A stretch of 64,000 nucleotides of DNA from Oceanobacillus luteolus (lineage in GTDB: Bacteria; Bacillota; Bacilli; Bacillales; Amphibacillaceae). A model generated the notes under the pieces. That model was not told the DNA's origin, did not search any database, and was given only the letters and a program-made list of their open reading frames with translations. Below, piece after piece: positions 53,720-62,664 of this stretch. Position 1 is the first letter of the stretch; each line of letters opens with the position of its first letter. The translations under genes and the position numbers were made by a program. Where the stretch lies: contig NZ_JAMBON010000013.1 in the NCBI RefSeq assembly GCF_023715655.1, forward strand, positions 1 through 64,000, in the 5' to 3' direction.

Positions 53720-54529
53720 TCACTTCATACCAGTCAACGTAATTCCTTTAATAATATGTCGTTGCAGCAGAATGAATACCAGTATGATTGGTACTACTGA
53801 AATGGTTGCCCCTGTCATGATTAAATGCCATTGTGATTCCGCTTCACCTGATGAGAAGAAGGATAGACCTACAGGAAGTGTCCGCAGCTCCGGTGATTCT
53901 ATGGCGATTAATGGCCATAAAAATGCGTTCCAGTTACTTAAAAAGGTGAAAATTCCTAAGGCAGAGATGGCTGGCCAAACTTGGGGCACCGCAATTTTAA
54001 AGAAAATCGCGAATTCATTCATGCCGTCAATTCGGGCAGCATTTAAAAGATCATCAGGAATTTGTTCCATAAACTGACGCATTAAAAATACTCCGAAACC
54101 TGTCATCAACCCTGGGAATAAGATTGCCCAATACGTATCCGTCCAACCTAATTCCGAACTCATCATAAACCATGGGATAATCAACATTTCCGTCGGAACC
54201 ATTAATGTACTCAATATCAGGAAAAAGATGAATGTACGGCCGATAAACCGGAATTTAGCAATAATATAGCCTACTAACGTATCAAAAAACAAGACACTGA
54301 TGGTTGTAATGACCGCAACGATCAGACTATTTATGAACCATCGGAGGAACAGGCTTTCCTCTAAGATTTTAAGATAGTTATCCAACGTCGGGTTAGAAGG
54401 AATGATGTCCAAACTAAATATATCAATCGGTGCTTTTAAAGAGGTGGAAACCATCCAAACAAACGGAAAGAGCATAATGACAGAACCAAGCAATAAGAGT
54501 AAGTATGGCAAGAGTTTTCTGATTTTCAC
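53720..54529 (-). CDS. MalG-type sugar ABC permease
   Basis: About 269 residues with six membrane segments and the EAA loop DLLNAARIDGMNEFAIFFKI. The GTG at 54529 is preferred because AAGGAGG ends 8 nt before it; the GTG at 54547 overlaps the neighbouring stop and the ribosome binding site lies inside that longer frame. Last gene of the ROK-ABC operon. Confidence 0.87.
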   Translation of the reverse strand: MKIRKLLPYLLLLLGSVIMLFPFVWMVSTSLKAPIDIFSLDIIPSNPTLDNYLKILEESLFLRWFINSLIVAVITTISVLFFDTLVGYIIAKFRFIGRTFIFFLILSTLMVPTEMLIIPWFMMSSELGWTDTYWAILFPGLMTGFGVFLMRQFMEQIPDDLLNAARIDGMNEFAIFFKIAVPQVWPAISALGIFTFLSNWNAFLWPLIAIESPELRTLPVGLSFFSSGEAESQWHLIMTGATISVVPIILVFILLQRHIIKGITLTGMK

Positions 54530-54546
54530 TGTTTCAACCTCCTTCA

Positions 54547-55518
54547 CTAGTAATCAAATTTCTTCGTGAGGACTTTCATTTGGAATATGGTTAAGCCCAG
54601 GATAAATAGGAATAGGATAACCGTAGCTGCTGAAGCAAGTCCCATATCAAACTGACGGAAAGCAAGCTGATAAATGTAAACCACAACGGAGATTGTAGAA
54701 TTTAACGGCCCACCACTTCCGTCCATACTCATGTTGACGACTTGGGTAAACGAAACTTGAATAAATGTAATCGTTCCAATAACGGCTGAAAACACAATCG
54801 TCGGGTTCAACAATGGAAAGGTTACTCTCCAGAACTTTTGCCATGGACTCGCACCATCAATATCGGCTGCTTCATACAACGAATCCGGTATATTTTCTAG
54901 ACCGGCTAAAAATAAAATCATTTGAAAACCGATGGATTGCCAAATCATCGCACCGATGATGACGTAGATTGCTTGATCCGGTGAATTCAAGAAAGGTTGT
55001 GCCGGCAATCCTAGTTTGACTAACACATCGTTGATTATCCCGTTACCCATCAATATCCATTGAAAGACCCAGCTAATCGCCACAATGCTCGTTACATAAG
55101 GAATAAAATAAATTACCCTGAAGAATCCGACAAACCGATTGATCTTATGCAGCAATAATGCGACAACCATTCCGAACACCAATTGGCCCGTCACTCCTAA
55201 GACGATATAAATCAACGTATTAACTATCGATTTAATAAAAACTTCATCTTTAAAAAGAGTGACATAGTTATCAAATCCTACAAATGGCTGGGCTTCCGTT
55301 GATAGAAGGTTCCATTCCCTAAACCCTACATTAAATGTAAATAATGTTGGTAAAATACGAATACCTAGATAGAAAATAAGTGGAAGTAATAAACAGACGT
55401 ACACAAATAAGTATTTTTGAAAGTTGAGCTTTTTCCAGAACTTTTGTTTTACTGGTTTCTTTTGAATCGGGGGTGTCTTTTTACCTTGGTTTTCTTGTGA
55501 GACAGAATGTTGTTCCAT
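54547..55518 (-). CDS. MalF-type sugar ABC permease
   Basis: A 323-residue permease. An unusually long basic N-terminus (about 35 residues with many Lys and Gln) precedes six membrane segments and the EAA loop SLYEAADIDGASPWQKFWRV. The segment GSGGPLNSTISVVVYIYQLAF is typical of MalF/UgpA relatives. It works with the MalG-like subunit and binding protein of the same operon. Confidence 0.88.
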   Translation of the reverse strand: MEQHSVSQENQGKKTPPIQKKPVKQKFWKKLNFQKYLFVYVCLLLPLIFYLGIRILPTLFTFNVGFREWNLLSTEAQPFVGFDNYVTLFKDEVFIKSIVNTLIYIVLGVTGQLVFGMVVALLLHKINRFVGFFRVIYFIPYVTSIVAISWVFQWILMGNGIINDVLVKLGLPAQPFLNSPDQAIYVIIGAMIWQSIGFQMILFLAGLENIPDSLYEAADIDGASPWQKFWRVTFPLLNPTIVFSAVIGTITFIQVSFTQVVNMSMDGSGGPLNSTISVVVYIYQLAFRQFDMGLASAATVILFLFILGLTIFQMKVLTKKFDY

Positions 55519-55579
55519 CTTGCACCTCCTCTAATGGATAGGGACCAAGGTAGACTACCCTTGATCCCCTATAAACGTA

Positions 55580-56911
55580 TTATTTATCTCCCCAATATTC
55601 GTCGTAAAGTGCTTGTGTCGATTCAACCAACTCATTAAATGCATCTTCCGGGTCGGCACCTTCCATCAACACTTTATTTGCAGCATTGATGACAAGTTCA
55701 CGTTCTTTCGTCTCATCCACAAAGAAATGCGCGTTCGCATAAGGTAGAGATTCAATGAAAGGACCATAAATCTCGTCATTCACATATTTATCCTGCATTG
55801 CTACCGCTTCTTTCGCCGGCAGTTCACCGATTTCATCCAACCATCTCTCCATCACTTCGTCACTGGTCAAGAACTGTAAGAATTTCACAGCTGCATCGAG
55901 TTTTTCACCCTCAACTTTTGCTGTAATTCCATTCGTCCAGAAAGAAGCATTCGTTGATTGCTCTACATTTCCTGGAAGAGGAGCGACTGCATAATTCAAA
56001 TCAGGCGCATCATTTTGCAATGTACCAATACGGAAAGAACCGTCAACGTTCATCGCAGCTTTTTCAGTAACAAAAGCAGTTACGTCATCTGTGTAGAATC
56101 CTTGTTCAGATGTGCCAAGATCCGTAGGGAAACTTAGCCAATACTTAAATGCTTCCAATCCTGCAGGGTCATCACCCCAAATCACTTCTTTACGGTCTTC
56201 ACTTAGAACTTCGCCACCTGCCTGTCTCGTCAAACCATCCCGCAGCCATTGGTGACCTTGTTGCGCCGGCTCCCAAGCCATACCTGATTGCTCCAACCGA
56301 CCATTGCTATCCGCTTTCGTTAGTTTCACTGCATATTCTTCTAACTCTTCCCACGTAGTTGGTGGTGAATCCGGATCCAATCCAGCTTCTTCAAATAAAT
56401 CTTTATTATAGAATAATGCAAGTGTTCTTACCGCAGTTGGGATGGTCCAATACTCTCCATCCATTTTTGTCGCTTCAACTAATGGGAAAAATTCACTTTC
56501 AATCTCTTCATGCGGGAAAGCATCCTGTGGTAACGGCTGTAAATAGCCCGCATCTACGTAAGTAGGTACCCAACCATAGAACAAGTTGATCACATCAGGC
56601 CCTCTTCCTGCCGGTACTTGTACCGCTACCTGTTCATTGTATTGATCATAAGGGAAATTCGTTTGTTTCACTTTAATACCTGGGTTCGCTTCCTCAAATT
56701 CCTGAATCAATTCATCCATCAAGTTCACTTTTGAATCAAAAGAGTACTGCCAATATTCTAGTGTGATTTCACCATCTTCACCTTCTGTTACCTCATCTGA
56801 TGTACCTTCTGCACCGTCAGTTTCTGAACTGCCATCATCGTCATCCCCAGAACAGGCTGCAAGTAACAATAGAAGTAAAATCCCCAACAAACCAAGATAC
56901 CATTTTTTCAT
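55580..56911 (-). CDS. Family 1 sugar-binding lipoprotein
   Basis: A 443-residue lipoprotein with lipobox LLAAC (Cys about residue 20), an acidic Ser/Gly/Glu linker and a MalE/UgpB fold (LEYWQYSFDSKVNLMDELI, WTIPTAVRTLALFYNKDLFE). It follows the ROK gene by 61 nt and would feed the two permeases downstream. The associated ATPase is not in the window. Confidence 0.88.
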   Translation of the reverse strand: MKKWYLGLLGILLLLLLAACSGDDDDGSSETDGAEGTSDEVTEGEDGEITLEYWQYSFDSKVNLMDELIQEFEEANPGIKVKQTNFPYDQYNEQVAVQVPAGRGPDVINLFYGWVPTYVDAGYLQPLPQDAFPHEEIESEFFPLVEATKMDGEYWTIPTAVRTLALFYNKDLFEEAGLDPDSPPTTWEELEEYAVKLTKADSNGRLEQSGMAWEPAQQGHQWLRDGLTRQAGGEVLSEDRKEVIWGDDPAGLEAFKYWLSFPTDLGTSEQGFYTDDVTAFVTEKAAMNVDGSFRIGTLQNDAPDLNYAVAPLPGNVEQSTNASFWTNGITAKVEGEKLDAAVKFLQFLTSDEVMERWLDEIGELPAKEAVAMQDKYVNDEIYGPFIESLPYANAHFFVDETKERELVINAANKVLMEGADPEDAFNELVESTQALYDEYWGDK

Positions 56912-56972
56912 TCTCCATTACCCCCAATATTTTTATTTTAAAGGACCGAAGTCACTCTAATACATATGGAGA

Positions 56973-58145
56973 CTACACTTTTAAAATTGAATCATGCTCT
57001 TTCAACAATAAGTAACCTGCACCTATTAAAGAAACATCTTCCACCTTCGTGACTGATATGTTGGTATGTATTGGCAAGTGCTTTTGGATTGTTTCAATTA
57101 TATGTGGTAAAAAATGATCCAATGATCTGGATACTCCCCCACCTAGAATAACTTGTTGCGGGTTGAGTATCGTAATCACATTAATCAAGCCATAAGAAAG
57201 GTGAGACAGAAAGTCTTCAATGACTTTCTTCGCCGTTGCATCCCCATCCATTGCCATTTCAAAAATTTTCTCAGCTGACCAATCCTCTGACTTCTGCTCC
57301 GCTTCACCTAAGTGACGAAGCATTCTTTTTGTAATCGAGGGGCCACCAACATGACTATCCAAAAAGCCGTATCCAGGAAATGTTTGATCATATTCTTTTT
57401 CTGCTGCGTTTTTGTCGGTCACCATATACCCTATCTCTCCAGCAGCATAAGTTGCACCACGGTATAAATCACCATTAATAATGAGCCCGCATCCGACACC
57501 ACTGCCTAACGTAATCATTAAGAAGTTATCATCGGTTTTTCCGGCACCCTTCCACCACTCTCCTAATGCCGCTACGTTTACATCATTATCGACATATACT
57601 GGACAGTGAAGTAGCTTCTCCATCTCTGCTTGTAAAGGTACATCGCGCCAATTCACTGTTGGTGCATCTAGAACAATGCCATTCTCCACATCAGTGATTC
57701 CAGGAACTCCAATCCCAACGCCCATAATCTGTTCCATCTCAAATTCATTTTCATCCAACAAATGATGTACTCGATCTGCAATTTGTTTAATCAAATCGTT
57801 GTCAACATTTGCTTGCGTATCTAAATTTGTCTTACTGAGCACATCCCCCGATAGGTTTAATATTGCAATTTCAACGGATGTTCCTCCAATATCGATTCCA
57901 ACAATATACGTTGCATTTTCATTGAATGATATTTGAAAAGGTTTCCTACCTCCGGATGAACTTGCTTTTTCACTTTCTTTCTCTCTTATCCAGCCTTCCT
58001 CTAATAATTCATCAACAATATTAGAGACTGTCGGTTTACTGATTTTCAAGGCACTTGCGATATCAGACCGTGAATGGCCTTCGTTATTTTGTATATAATG
58101 CAAGACCTTCCTTTTGTTTAGTTGTTTGGTTGTATTACCATGCAC
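56973..58145 (-). CDS. ROK-family transcriptional repressor (XylR/NagC-like)
   Basis: A 390-residue regulator: an N-terminal winged helix (HSRSDIASALKISKPTVSN, about residues 24-42) and a ROK sugar-kinase-like domain (VGIDIGGTSVEIAIL, VGVGIGVPGITD, DNDVNVAALGEWW, ITLGSGVGCGLI). The zinc motif CxCGxxGC(L/F)E of most ROK proteins is absent; GEIGYM stands where GE(I/L)GHM is usual. It starts an operon with the ABC genes and probably represses it, the PIG-L gene and the lyase gene. The start is uncertain: GTG at 58145 lacks a ribosome binding site, while AAGGAG (58181-58176) lies 9 nt before an in-frame ATC. Confidence 0.86.
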   Translation of the reverse strand: MHGNTTKQLNKRKVLHYIQNNEGHSRSDIASALKISKPTVSNIVDELLEEGWIREKESEKASSSGGRKPFQISFNENATYIVGIDIGGTSVEIAILNLSGDVLSKTNLDTQANVDNDLIKQIADRVHHLLDENEFEMEQIMGVGIGVPGITDVENGIVLDAPTVNWRDVPLQAEMEKLLHCPVYVDNDVNVAALGEWWKGAGKTDDNFLMITLGSGVGCGLIINGDLYRGATYAAGEIGYMVTDKNAAEKEYDQTFPGYGFLDSHVGGPSITKRMLRHLGEAEQKSEDWSAEKIFEMAMDGDATAKKVIEDFLSHLSYGLINVITILNPQQVILGGGVSRSLDHFLPHIIETIQKHLPIHTNISVTKVEDVSLIGAGYLLLKEHDSILKV

Positions 58146-58203
58146 CGAGATGTTACGTATAGTGATGGTTTGTCACTCCTTCCATTCAGAAAGTAACTAA
58201 TAG

Positions 58204-58220
58204 TTAGTAAAGTTTACTTA
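58204..58220. promoter_or_regulatory. Putative ROK operator of the ROK-ABC operon
   Basis: AGTAAAGTTTACT (58206-58218) is a perfect palindrome around a central G, extended by TT/TA. It lies 15-30 bp downstream of the -10 box of the ROK promoter. Confidence 0.6.
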
Positions 58221-58232
58221 TTAATTAAATTT

Positions 58233-58269
58233 ATAATAATATGGTAATATATATTTGTCAACGCTTACA
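58233..58269 (-). promoter_or_regulatory. ROK-ABC promoter overlapped by a cre box
   Basis: On the minus strand -35 TTGACA (58261-58256) and -10 TATTAT (58238-58233) are separated by 17 bp. TGTAAGCGTTGACA (58269-58256) matches the cre consensus at every defined position and covers the -35, so CcpA would repress directly. Confidence 0.82.
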
Positions 58270-58330
58270 ATGCGTAATATTCATTTTAATTATATTTTTC
58301 CAATTTAATTAACTATTTGAACAATAACTC

Positions 58331-58381
58331 TTTACAATCAGAAGTATTACTATAGAATGTTTAGTAAGTAAATCTAACTAA
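58331..58381 (+). promoter_or_regulatory. Promoter and putative ROK operator of the lyase gene
   Basis: -35 TTTACA (58331-58336) and -10 TAGAAT (58353-58358) are spaced 16 bp. The palindrome-like 58361-58381, with ends TTAGT and ACTAA, follows immediately and shares half sites with the other two ROK sites. Confidence 0.55.
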
Positions 58382-58418
58382 CTGAATTGATCATAAATAA
58401 ATCATATGGGGTGGTTAA

Positions 58419-59834
58419 ATGAAAACAATACGAGAGGAATTCGAATTAAAGGATGGTATTAGTTTCCCCGGAAAAACATACGTGGAAGAACTATTAAAGC
58501 CAGTATTCGAGGATCAAAAGAAACATTTATATGAAGCGATGTTCAACATTCACGAAGCCCATACCACCATGCTCGCTGAACAAGGAATACTTACAAATGA
58601 CGAATGCCAGATCATTTTAAAAGGAATTCAAGAAGTGAAATCACTACAAACTAGTGAAATAAGCTACTCTTCTCAATATGAAGACTTATTCTTCCTCGTT
58701 GAATCAAGAATTGGCGAGCATATCGGTGACGAGTTGGCCGGGAAAATGCATATCGCAAAAAGCAGAAATGATATGGGAGAGGCGATGTATCGAATCGTGC
58801 TGAGAGATTATATTAAACGCGCGATACAAGATGCCGAACAGTTAAATAAGGTTATTCTCCTACAGGCAGAGCAGCATACCGAATCGATTATGCCAGCTCA
58901 TACCCATACACAACCTGCCCAACCGACCACTTTTGGACATTATCTTGTGGCAATCTATGATAATTTGAGCCGTGATATCAAGAGGTTGAAGGAAGCCTAT
59001 CAAACTGTGAACCAGTCCCCTATGGGAGCAGCAGCCATCACGACAACGGGCTTTCCTATCAATCGGGAACGAATGGTCGAACTACTTGAGTTTGATGGTT
59101 TAATAGAAAATTCATATGACGCGATTGGAACTGGTGACTATTTGATTGAAGCAGCACAGGCACTTATCAGCCTTATGACGAACATGGGAAGATGGCTGCA
59201 AGAATTTTTGAGGATGGCTTCAAAAGAAGTAGGTTTAATTAAAGTATCAGATGCCTACATTCAGATCAGCAGTATCATGCCTCAGAAAAGGAACCCTGTC
59301 TCCATTGAACATTCCCGTGCACTCGCCAGCAGTGCGGCTGCTGAAGGGTTAGCCATTATTCATATGATCCACAACACACCATTTGGAGATATTAATGATA
59401 CCGAAGATGATATGCAACCACATATTTATGCTGGATATCAAAAAGCAATACGAGTTTTACGCCTCATGAGGGCGGTTATTCTGACGCTGGACTTCGATAA
59501 ACCAAGAGCATATCAACAAGCACGGGAAAATATGATTACCATCACAGACTTGGCAGATATACTCGCACGTGAATACGGCATACCTTTTCGAGAAGCACAC
59601 AGTAAGGCCAGCAATGTCGCGACAAAAGTAAGTGAAATGAATAAAGAGTTGTATGATGTCCCCCTATCATTAGTAAATAAGTGGTTAAAAGATGTTCAAC
59701 TAGAGGAAAGTGATTGGGAGGCAATCATTGATCCGAAGCATTTTGTGGAAAGTAGGAATGTGACGGGTGGAACGAATCCAGAAGTCGTGCGGGATATGAT
59801 TGAGAGAAGGAAAGAGAGTTGGGTTAATAGTTAG
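58419..59834 (+). CDS. Argininosuccinate lyase-like fumarase/aspartase-superfamily lyase
   Basis: A 471-residue lyase. HIAKSRNDMGEAMYRI (about residues 111-126), AHTHTQPAQPTTFGHYL (about 159-175) and the signature loop SSIMPQKRNPVSIEHSR (about 285-301), with its catalytic Ser, are the three conserved blocks. It most resembles ArgH-like enzymes, but no argG or other arginine gene is nearby and it lies in a ROK-regulated sugar region. A different C-N or C-O lyase reaction is therefore likely. The ATG has GGGGTGG upstream. A 14-bp perfect terminator hairpin follows. Confidence 0.82.
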   Translation: MKTIREEFELKDGISFPGKTYVEELLKPVFEDQKKHLYEAMFNIHEAHTTMLAEQGILTNDECQIILKGIQEVKSLQTSEISYSSQYEDLFFLVESRIGEHIGDELAGKMHIAKSRNDMGEAMYRIVLRDYIKRAIQDAEQLNKVILLQAEQHTESIMPAHTHTQPAQPTTFGHYLVAIYDNLSRDIKRLKEAYQTVNQSPMGAAAITTTGFPINRERMVELLEFDGLIENSYDAIGTGDYLIEAAQALISLMTNMGRWLQEFLRMASKEVGLIKVSDAYIQISSIMPQKRNPVSIEHSRALASSAAAEGLAIIHMIHNTPFGDINDTEDDMQPHIYAGYQKAIRVLRLMRAVILTLDFDKPRAYQQARENMITITDLADILAREYGIPFREAHSKASNVATKVSEMNKELYDVPLSLVNKWLKDVQLEESDWEAIIDPKHFVESRNVTGGTNPEVVRDMIERRKESWVNS

Positions 59835-59855
59835 TGAGATATCGAATTTAGCTAG

Positions 59856-59898
59856 CTAGGACTGATGTTGAAATCGGTATAACATCAGTCCTAGTTTT
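59856..59898 (+). terminator. Terminator of the lyase gene
   Basis: CTAGGACTGATGTT (59856-59869) is perfectly complementary to AACATCAGTCCTAG (59881-59894), followed by TTTTAG. It can also serve the converging membrane-protein gene. Confidence 0.82.
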
Positions 59899-59904
59899 AG
59901 CATG

Positions 59905-60669
59905 TTAGAAATACAAAATCAAAGCCTCAACCACTTCCACCAGCCAGATGAAAAGTGTTAAACCACAACAGCAAATTTCGAGGAAACGGATGAGCATCAT
60001 TTTGTTCTCGTTTTGTGTTGCTTTACGAATACCAAAGATATCTCCATTGTTGATGATATATACGTAAATACTGACGACCATCAAACCCGACGTTAAAAAT
60101 GCCATGACTGGAAGGGAAGTGATATATTTCGGATTGCCGCTCACTTCCATATGTATCGGAATACCTAGCTGCTTGCTTAAAAGAAAACTGATGATCACAA
60201 GACTATACATGATTAACGAAATAGTAAAGGGATGCCGTCGATAGTCTATCAAATCGAGGAGTTTTTTCGTTTTTCCCGTCGTATCCCAATCGTCTGGTTC
60301 CTCCATTCTGTCTCCCATCATTATATAGAGAAAACCAATATATGCGATACCGATAAAAATATAAATGAAAAACAACCTAAAAGCGAGCGGCCAGCTATAA
60401 AATGCTGCTCCAACAAGTACTGCAAGCGCAATAACGATCCCCCAATAAGATACTCCTCGACGTTCCCATTTATTGATGAAGTCCCTATTGTCCTTTTGGT
60501 TGGGAATCTCTTTGTAAGTTGATAACCTACTCATGATGTATGAACAGAGGACCATGCCCCACCCAATCCCAAACGAAATGTATGTGGCCTTAGGATATAT
60601 GGACACGAAATCATACTGCTCAATCACCCAGTTGCCAGTTAACGCTATAACGAAAATACCGACAAACAT
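59905..60669 (-). CDS. Predicted polytopic membrane protein of unknown function
   Basis: A 254-residue protein with about seven hydrophobic segments and a charged loop EEPDDWDTTGKTKKLLDLID (about residues 122-141). I recognise no family. The ATG at 60669 has no ribosome binding site. In-frame codons upstream (DDIRTLSSYI) look coding, and GGTGGTGAT precedes them, but no ATG, GTG or TTG is available there. The true N-terminus is uncertain. It is followed within 80 nt upstream by another small membrane protein gene, perhaps one unit. Confidence 0.6.
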   Translation of the reverse strand: MFVGIFVIALTGNWVIEQYDFVSIYPKATYISFGIGWGMVLCSYIMSRLSTYKEIPNQKDNRDFINKWERRGVSYWGIVIALAVLVGAAFYSWPLAFRLFFIYIFIGIAYIGFLYIMMGDRMEEPDDWDTTGKTKKLLDLIDYRRHPFTISLIMYSLVIISFLLSKQLGIPIHMEVSGNPKYITSLPVMAFLTSGLMVVSIYVYIINNGDIFGIRKATQNENKMMLIRFLEICCCGLTLFIWLVEVVEALILYF

Positions 60670-60745
60670 AATGTAAGAAGATAACGTCCTGATGTCATCA
60701 CCACCGATTCAATAGTAGATTAGTAGTCTTCCAACACTCATTTAT

Positions 60746-61153
60746 CTAGGAAGGAGTCGATTCCTTTTCCAATTCCACGCGACATCCTCCCTTAGTATGG
60801 AACCCTTCCAGCCTCAATGTGTACATTCTATCATCAGCTCGAAAACAAAAAGCACCTGATTCATCAGCAGTGAATTCTTTTCGGAAGTAGGATTTCTTTG
60901 TCGTACGCCAGAATTCAATTAATAGTGAACCCTCCTCCACCGTAACATCATAAGATACAGTAACTTTGCTTCCTTTCTTCACCAAGAAACGATGGTACTC
61001 CACCCCATCAAATTTCTTATAAGACACTTTATACCGACTAGGTGTATAAGTCGCTTTCCAAAAGATCTTTGTAAGACTTCTTATCCGAACAATCCCTTTT
61101 TGATGAAGGATATAAAATATGATGCCTATAATGGCTACTCCTAAAAGTTCCAT
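60746..61153 (-). CDS. Small membrane-anchored protein of unknown function
   Basis: 135 residues: one N-terminal membrane segment (LLGVAIIGIIFYILH, about residues 3-17) followed by a basic linker and a beta-rich domain (KGSKVTVSYDVTVEEGSLLI) that may be extracellular. AAAGGGG lies 13 nt upstream of the ATG. I recognise no family and infer no function. It probably precedes the 59905-60669 gene in one transcript. Confidence 0.6.
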   Translation of the reverse strand: MELLGVAIIGIIFYILHQKGIVRIRSLTKIFWKATYTPSRYKVSYKKFDGVEYHRFLVKKGSKVTVSYDVTVEEGSLLIEFWRTTKKSYFRKEFTADESGAFCFRADDRMYTLRLEGFHTKGGCRVELEKESTPS

Positions 61154-61360
61154 GTTTTGTTTTACCCCTTTATCTAAGATTACTTTCTCTAACCATCCAA
61201 TGTATGTGTATGATGGGAGCGCATTGGAATGTTCCCTTTTATTTTTATACGGATGTTACGTTTAAATCGTTTCACTGGGAGGAAAGAAATTCCTTTTATC
61301 ACTATTTCGAATGGATTCTATCATACTCAAAAGCAGTTTACTATAGTTCAAACCTACTGA

Positions 61361-61416
61361 AAAAACGTAAAAGTCCCTCCGATAAGATTTCCAATAAAAT
61401 CTCCTCGGAGGGACTT
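61361..61416 (-). terminator. Terminator of the lhgO transcript
   Basis: AAGTCCCTCCGA (61371-61382) is complementary to TCGGAGGGACTT (61405-61416), with GATTT/AAATC continuing the stem. On the minus strand TTTTACGTTTTTT follows. Confidence 0.85.
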
Positions 61417-61437
61417 ACATCAACCAAAAATCTATGA

Positions 61438-62652
61438 TTATAATAATATCGGCTCTTTCACTTCAAATTTCTCAGCAACCATATCCGCAATTTCCTTCCC
61501 AATCTCAATCGACGCAGTAGCTGCCGGAGATGGTGCATTACAGACATGTACGGTCCGTTTCCCCATAATGATTTGGAAGTCATCGACGAGTGTTCCATCT
61601 GAATTGATCGCCTGCGCCCGTACTCCCGCAGGTGCACGAACTAAATCATCTTCGTGAATCTCAGGAATTAACTTCTGAAGGCTCTTCGTGAACAGCTTCT
61701 TACTAAAGGAACGTGCATACTCATCGAGTCCTTCTTTGACAAATTTACTTGCTAATTTCCATAAACCTGGGTAAGTTAATGATTCCGCTAAATCCCTTGC
61801 ACTAAAATCGGTCATTTTATATCCTTCGCGTTTGAAACTGAGTACGGCATTCGGGCCCGCTTCCACTTTCCCATCAATCATACGCGTATAATGGACACCT
61901 AAGAAAGGAAACTTTGGATTCGGTACAGGGTAGATTAAGTTTTTCACCAGATAACGCTTCTCTGGTTTCAACATGAAATATTCCCCTCGAAACGGCATGA
62001 TTTTCATATCGGTTGTATATCCTGCCGCTTTCGCCACGCGATCACTATGTAAACCAGCACAATTGATGACAACGTTTGCTTTGAAAGAACCTTGATTCGT
62101 TTCAATAATGACTTGATCAGATTCTTCATGGATTTCCATTACTTCTGTATTTAAATGAATGACACCACCATGCGCTTCGATAATCTCCGCGAATTTCTCA
62201 CTGACTTGTCTATAATTCACAATCCCTGCTTGCGGAACTTGGATAGCAGCAAGACCAGCCACATGAGGTTCGATTTCTTTTAATTCTTCAGGTCCTATTT
62301 TCTTAATGGCAAGTTCATTTTGTAATCCACGTTCATATAGATTATCAAGCAATGGCAACTCTTCTTCGCTCGTTGCAACAATAACTTTACCGCAGATATC
62401 ATAATCAATTCCGTGTGTTTCGCAAAACTCTACCATCGATTGACTTCCTCGACGTGCAAAACGAGCTTTATAGCTGCCTGGTTTATAATAAATGCCAGAG
62501 TGGATCACTCCACTATTATTTCCGGTTTGGTGTTCGGCAAGCTTGGACTCCTTTTCGATAACAGCAATTTTACTATCTGGATAACGTGTGGAAAGAGCCA
62601 TCGCTGTAGACAAACCAACGATTCCCCCACCTACAATCGCATAATCATACAC
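61438..62652 (-). CDS. lhgO: L-2-hydroxyglutarate oxidase
   Basis: A 404-residue FAD enzyme of the DAO fold. YAIVGGGIVGLSTAMALS (about residues 4-21) binds FAD, and QTGNNSGVIHSGIYYKPGS (about 42-60) is the hallmark of LhgO/L2HGDH enzymes. GVRAQAINSDGTLVDDF near the C-terminus fits as well. It oxidises L-2-hydroxyglutarate to 2-oxoglutarate, passing electrons to oxygen or membrane quinone. It is 12 nt downstream of a GntR regulator gene, so probably co-transcribed and controlled by it. Confidence 0.88.
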   Translation of the reverse strand: MYDYAIVGGGIVGLSTAMALSTRYPDSKIAVIEKESKLAEHQTGNNSGVIHSGIYYKPGSYKARFARRGSQSMVEFCETHGIDYDICGKVIVATSEEELPLLDNLYERGLQNELAIKKIGPEELKEIEPHVAGLAAIQVPQAGIVNYRQVSEKFAEIIEAHGGVIHLNTEVMEIHEESDQVIIETNQGSFKANVVINCAGLHSDRVAKAAGYTTDMKIMPFRGEYFMLKPEKRYLVKNLIYPVPNPKFPFLGVHYTRMIDGKVEAGPNAVLSFKREGYKMTDFSARDLAESLTYPGLWKLASKFVKEGLDEYARSFSKKLFTKSLQKLIPEIHEDDLVRAPAGVRAQAINSDGTLVDDFQIIMGKRTVHVCNAPSPAATASIEIGKEIADMVAEKFEVKEPILL

Positions 62653-62664
62653 TGTTTACACCCC

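Noticed and set aside
53643-54077. 144-codon plus-strand open frame opposite the permease gene
   Set aside because: Antisense to a clear MalG-type permease and starts inside terminator sequence; its composition mirrors the real gene.
58419-59834. Housekeeping arginine biosynthesis argH
   Set aside because: The signature fits ArgH, but argG and other arg genes are absent and the promoter carries a ROK-like palindrome, so I kept it as an ArgH-like lyase.
61204-61437. 77-codon open frame on the plus strand
   Set aside because: It runs through the strong terminator stem at 61371-61416, has no ribosome binding site and encodes nothing recognisable.
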